Assembly (NCBI GenBank): GCA_013216135.1
Contig: JABSOS010000025.1
Coordinates: forward strand, 1-44,598
Direction of reading: 5' to 3'
Source: Candidatus Caenarcanales bacterium
GTDB taxonomy: Bacteria; Cyanobacteriota; Vampirovibrionia; LMEP-6097
Length of the DNA stretch: 44,598 nt
Part shown: piece by piece, positions 42,501-44,598 of the stretch
How positions within the stretch are numbered: the stretch's first letter is position 1
Layout of the letters: every line of letters starts with the position of its first letter
Position numbers and translations under genes: made by a program
Notes under the pieces: generated by a model
Told to the model about the DNA's origin: nothing
What the model saw: the letters and a program-made list of their open reading frames with translations, nothing else
Database searches by the model: none

Positions 42501-42509
42501 TGATATTAT
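42501..42509 (+). promoter_or_regulatory. Extended -10 of dnaB
   Basis: TGATATTAT, the same extended -10 as in front of the SCP2-like gene; TATTAT ends 13 bases before the ATG at 42523, so the leader is about 6 bases. Confidence 0.55.
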
Positions 42510-42522
42510 AGAATGATTCAAT

Positions 42523-43866
42523 ATGGAAACTATGAGCAAAGTAAGTGATGCCTTGTTACCTTTCAGTGTAGAAGCTGAGCAAGCAGTTTTAGGTGCAGTT
42601 TTAGCAGATGCTCAATGTTTAATCAAAGTTACTGATTTAATCCCGAAAAAAGACTCTTTTTATAAAACAGCCCATCAGTTAATCTTCGAAGCTTACTTAA
42701 AATTAGCTGAAAAAAATGAAAATATTGATTTAATTACGGTTTCTGAATTTTTAAAGAACCACGAACAACTTCAAGAAGTAGGTGGTAGATCATATTTAGC
42801 CGAGCTTACTAATGCTGCTCCTGTTGCAGCAAATGCTGAATACTACGCACAAATCGTTAAAACAAAAGCTATTCATAGAAATATGATTAACGCTGGAAAC
42901 CAAATCGTAGAGCTAGGTTACAAAGCAGACGAAGATTTAGATATTTTAGTAGATAAAGCAGAGCAAGTAATTTTTAATTTAGCTCAGAATAAATCTAAAG
43001 AATCTTTAACTCACATCGAAAATATTCTGACAGATAGCTGGGAGCAGCTTGAAGAGAGGGCAGCAAATAAAAATATGATCACTGGTTTAAGTACTGGTTT
43101 CTATGACTTTGATTCATTTACAAATGGTCTTCAGAAAAGTGATTTGATCATTCTAGCTGCTCGTCCTGCGATGGGTAAGACTTCATTTGCACTTAATTTA
43201 GCTGAGAATTGTGCGATCTTAAATAATGTTCCTGTCGCTGTATTTAGTTTAGAGATGGGTAAAGAACAGCTAGTACAAAGACTTTTATGTGCTCGAGCAG
43301 AAATAGATAGTTCAAGAGTTCGTACTGGGCAACTTCGTGAAGATGACTGGGCACGCTTAGGTGCAGCGATGGGAGAACTAGGTGAAGCACCGATCTACAT
43401 AGATGACTCTGCTGGTGTAACTGTCATGGAACTTAGAGGGAAATGCAGAAGACTTAAAGCTCAGCATGGTGGTCTAGGCTTAGTAATCATCGATTACCTT
43501 CAGCTGATTGAAGGTAGAAGTAACAATGACAACCGTGTTAACCAAATGTCAGAGATATCTAGAGGTTTAAAACTTTTAGCACGTGAGCTGAATGTTCCTA
43601 TCATTGCGCTTTCACAGCTATCGAGAGCTGTTGAATCCCGTCCAGATAAGCGTCCTATGCTATCTGACTTGAGAGAATCGGGTTCAATCGAGCAGGATGC
43701 TGACATCGTTTTAATGATTTATAGAGATGATTATTATAATCCCGAAACGGAAAAGCCTGGAGTTGCAGATTTGATTCTAGCTAAGCATAGGTCAGGACCG
43801 GTCGGTAATGTTGAGCTTCTCTTCCAGTCTAATATTACAAAGTTTAAGAATCCGGCTAGGGTTTAA
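42523..43866 (+). CDS. dnaB: Replicative DNA helicase DnaB
   Basis: 447 residues, normal length. The N-terminal collar domain starts [17 protein letters not shown]; the RecA-like motor has Walker [15 protein letters not shown], then [15 protein letters not shown], Walker [10 protein letters not shown] and [20 protein letters not shown], with [17 protein letters not shown] as the arginine-finger region. It unwinds the fork as a hexamer. No intein is present. A second ATG three codons in (42532) is possible. After the TAA the same frame stays open for 50 codons. Confidence 0.97.
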   Translation: METMSKVSDALLPFSVEAEQAVLGAVLADAQCLIKVTDLIPKKDSFYKTAHQLIFEAYLKLAEKNENIDLITVSEFLKNHEQLQEVGGRSYLAELTNAAPVAANAEYYAQIVKTKAIHRNMINAGNQIVELGYKADEDLDILVDKAEQVIFNLAQNKSKESLTHIENILTDSWEQLEERAANKNMITGLSTGFYDFDSFTNGLQKSDLIILAARPAMGKTSFALNLAENCAILNNVPVAVFSLEMGKEQLVQRLLCARAEIDSSRVRTGQLREDDWARLGAAMGELGEAPIYIDDSAGVTVMELRGKCRRLKAQHGGLGLVIIDYLQLIEGRSNNDNRVNQMSEISRGLKLLARELNVPIIALSQLSRAVESRPDKRPMLSDLRESGSIEQDADIVLMIYRDDYYNPETEKPGVADLILAKHRSGPVGNVELLFQSNITKFKNPARV

Positions 43867-44019
43867 CTTAATAAAATATTACGCAAATCAGTTAAGTATC
43901 TTTACAATAAAGAAATTGAGCTTACTGGAAAAGAACCGATTATAGATATTAGAAGTAATTTGCGTGACCTAGGAATAGATCCTAACAACTTATTAGATAG
44001 TGAAAGTATAAAATCTTAA
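43867..44019 (+). other. 50-codon open frame in phase after the dnaB stop
   Basis: Directly behind the dnaB TAA, the same phase reads LNKILRKSVKYLYNKEIELT and then GKEPIIDIRSNLRDLGID to a TAA at 44017-44019. It has protein-like composition but no ATG, GTG or TTG near its front. It could be a gene remnant or a readthrough extension, or chance in AT-rich DNA. The rest of the gap to 44074 holds only the next promoter. Confidence 0.35.
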
Positions 44020-44060
44020 GCAAATTGAATTAAAATAATACACAAGTCTTCAATAATTTG

Positions 44061-44066
44061 TACAAT
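44061..44066 (+). promoter_or_regulatory. -10 of the last gene
   Basis: TACAAT ending 8 bases before a GTG at 44075; supports the GTG as a leaderless start. Confidence 0.55.
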
Positions 44067-44074
44067 TTATATTT

Positions 44075-44581
44075 GTGAAAATACCTAATCCTATTAATAT
44101 CCTTCCATTCACCAACCCAAATCATTACTATGCTGAACTTATAGGTAAGCAAAACTTAGCTACACAAGAACTAAACCCAAAAGTCGATGATGAAGAAATT
44201 AACCATACTCAGTCACTTAAAGAAAATTTACTAGAAATCGCAAAAACTAGTGAAATTAAAACTTATAAAGATGGAAGTTTTGATTTAAATATTCAATTGA
44301 AAAAAAGTGAAGTATCCCAAGGTTTAAAAAATATATTAGAACTTCTAGAAACTAACCCCTACTTAGAAACAATAGAATACCCCGACTCTAACAATCCAAA
44401 CCATAAAACAGTGAAAACAAAAACTGAAAAGCAAGTCAATGAGTTTTCAGTTCACGAAAAACTTAAAAGTAATCAAATTAAATTAAAATTTAAAGCTGGT
44501 TCCATTAAAGAGATAGTTGATGATAAAAAAGAAGGCTCTAGACCAGTTAAAATAAATCTAACTAGTCTGGAATATGCTTAA
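44075..44581 (+). CDS. Hypothetical protein at the right edge
   Basis: 168 residues, starting with GTG; the frame closes at TAA (44579-44581), so it is complete. It is hydrophilic with no signal peptide or membrane segment. The N-terminus is Pro/Asn-rich (IPNPINILPFTNPNHYY), then a helical part and a Lys-rich C-terminus ending NLTSLEYA. No family is recognised. The -10 just upstream supports a start here. Confidence 0.65.
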   Translation: MKIPNPINILPFTNPNHYYAELIGKQNLATQELNPKVDDEEINHTQSLKENLLEIAKTSEIKTYKDGSFDLNIQLKKSEVSQGLKNILELLETNPYLETIEYPDSNNPNHKTVKTKTEKQVNEFSVHEKLKSNQIKLKFKAGSIKEIVDDKKEGSRPVKINLTSLEYA

Positions 44582-44598
44582 ATACAGTAAATTATCAA

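Noticed and set aside
42411..42539. N-terminal extension of prfA
   Set aside because: It runs through the prfA -10 into the dnaB start and has no homology-like content; RF1 length fits the ATG at 42410.

Overview
The window is AT-rich bacterial chromosome with dense genes on both strands. Housekeeping genes (rpsB, tsf, prfA, dnaB, ruvX, two tRNAs) are mixed with biosynthetic genes (argJ, leuD, a bioF-like gene), envelope genes (lpxC, kdsC, an AsmA-like protein, sppA, an MpaA-like amidase) and several very large or unrecognised proteins. lpxC and kdsC together imply a Gram-negative, LPS-making organism with its own amino-acid pathways. A non-photosynthetic cyanobacterial relative (Vampirovibrionia/Melainabacteria type) is my best guess, but that rests on general gene flavour and base composition, not on a phylogenetic marker I could test.

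Layout. 1-2429: the end of one gene, then a repeat-rich tail-fibre-like protein. 2434-3431: two small distantly similar proteins on the minus strand, a terminator and a possible structured leader. 3432-8605: alanine dehydrogenase, a 970-residue unknown and a sugar nucleotidyltransferase, all minus. 8643-11327: sppA and an argJ with an extra N-terminal region. 11324-15520: a 1398-residue pentapeptide-repeat/HD-domain protein. 15603-18882: a YkgJ-type cysteine-cluster protein, then an rpsB-tsf-tRNA-Leu unit closed by a terminator. 19074-23212: plus-strand SCP2-like protein, MpaA-like amidase, bioF-like synthase, a small unknown, a palindromic intergenic element, a terminator, a SpoU methyltransferase and ruvX. 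23237-27158: minus-strand envelope cluster of an AsmA-like protein, an LRR protein and two paralogous secreted proteins. 27246-32987: a 1913-residue protein with two GHKL ATPase modules and a C-terminal HELAH motif. 33122-36979: a TfoX C-terminal-domain protein, an SNF2 helicase and tRNA-Met. 37068-39780: lpxC, a secreted protein, kdsC and leuD. 39787-44581: a small Cys-rich protein, a pair of two-membrane-segment paralogs, prfA, dnaB and a final unknown protein.

How expression seems to work. Many genes that head a transcription unit have a good -10 hexamer ending only 6 to 9 bases before the start codon, with no Shine-Dalgarno sequence, so their mRNAs should be leaderless. Several of these -10s are extended (TGC or TGA before the hexamer). 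Some downstream genes (tsf, the bioF-like gene, the small gene at 2869-3129) do have a Shine-Dalgarno sequence. This pattern moves several starts downstream of the longest open frame: SCP2, lpxC, leuD, the SNF2 gene, the TfoX-like gene and the SpoU methyltransferase. Inverted repeats overlie the promoters of several of the unusual genes, which suggests dedicated regulation.

The most unusual gene is the double-GHKL/HELAH giant. After it come the pentapeptide/HD giant with its inverted-repeat promoter, the near-symmetric 122-bp intergenic element, and the leaderless promoter layout.
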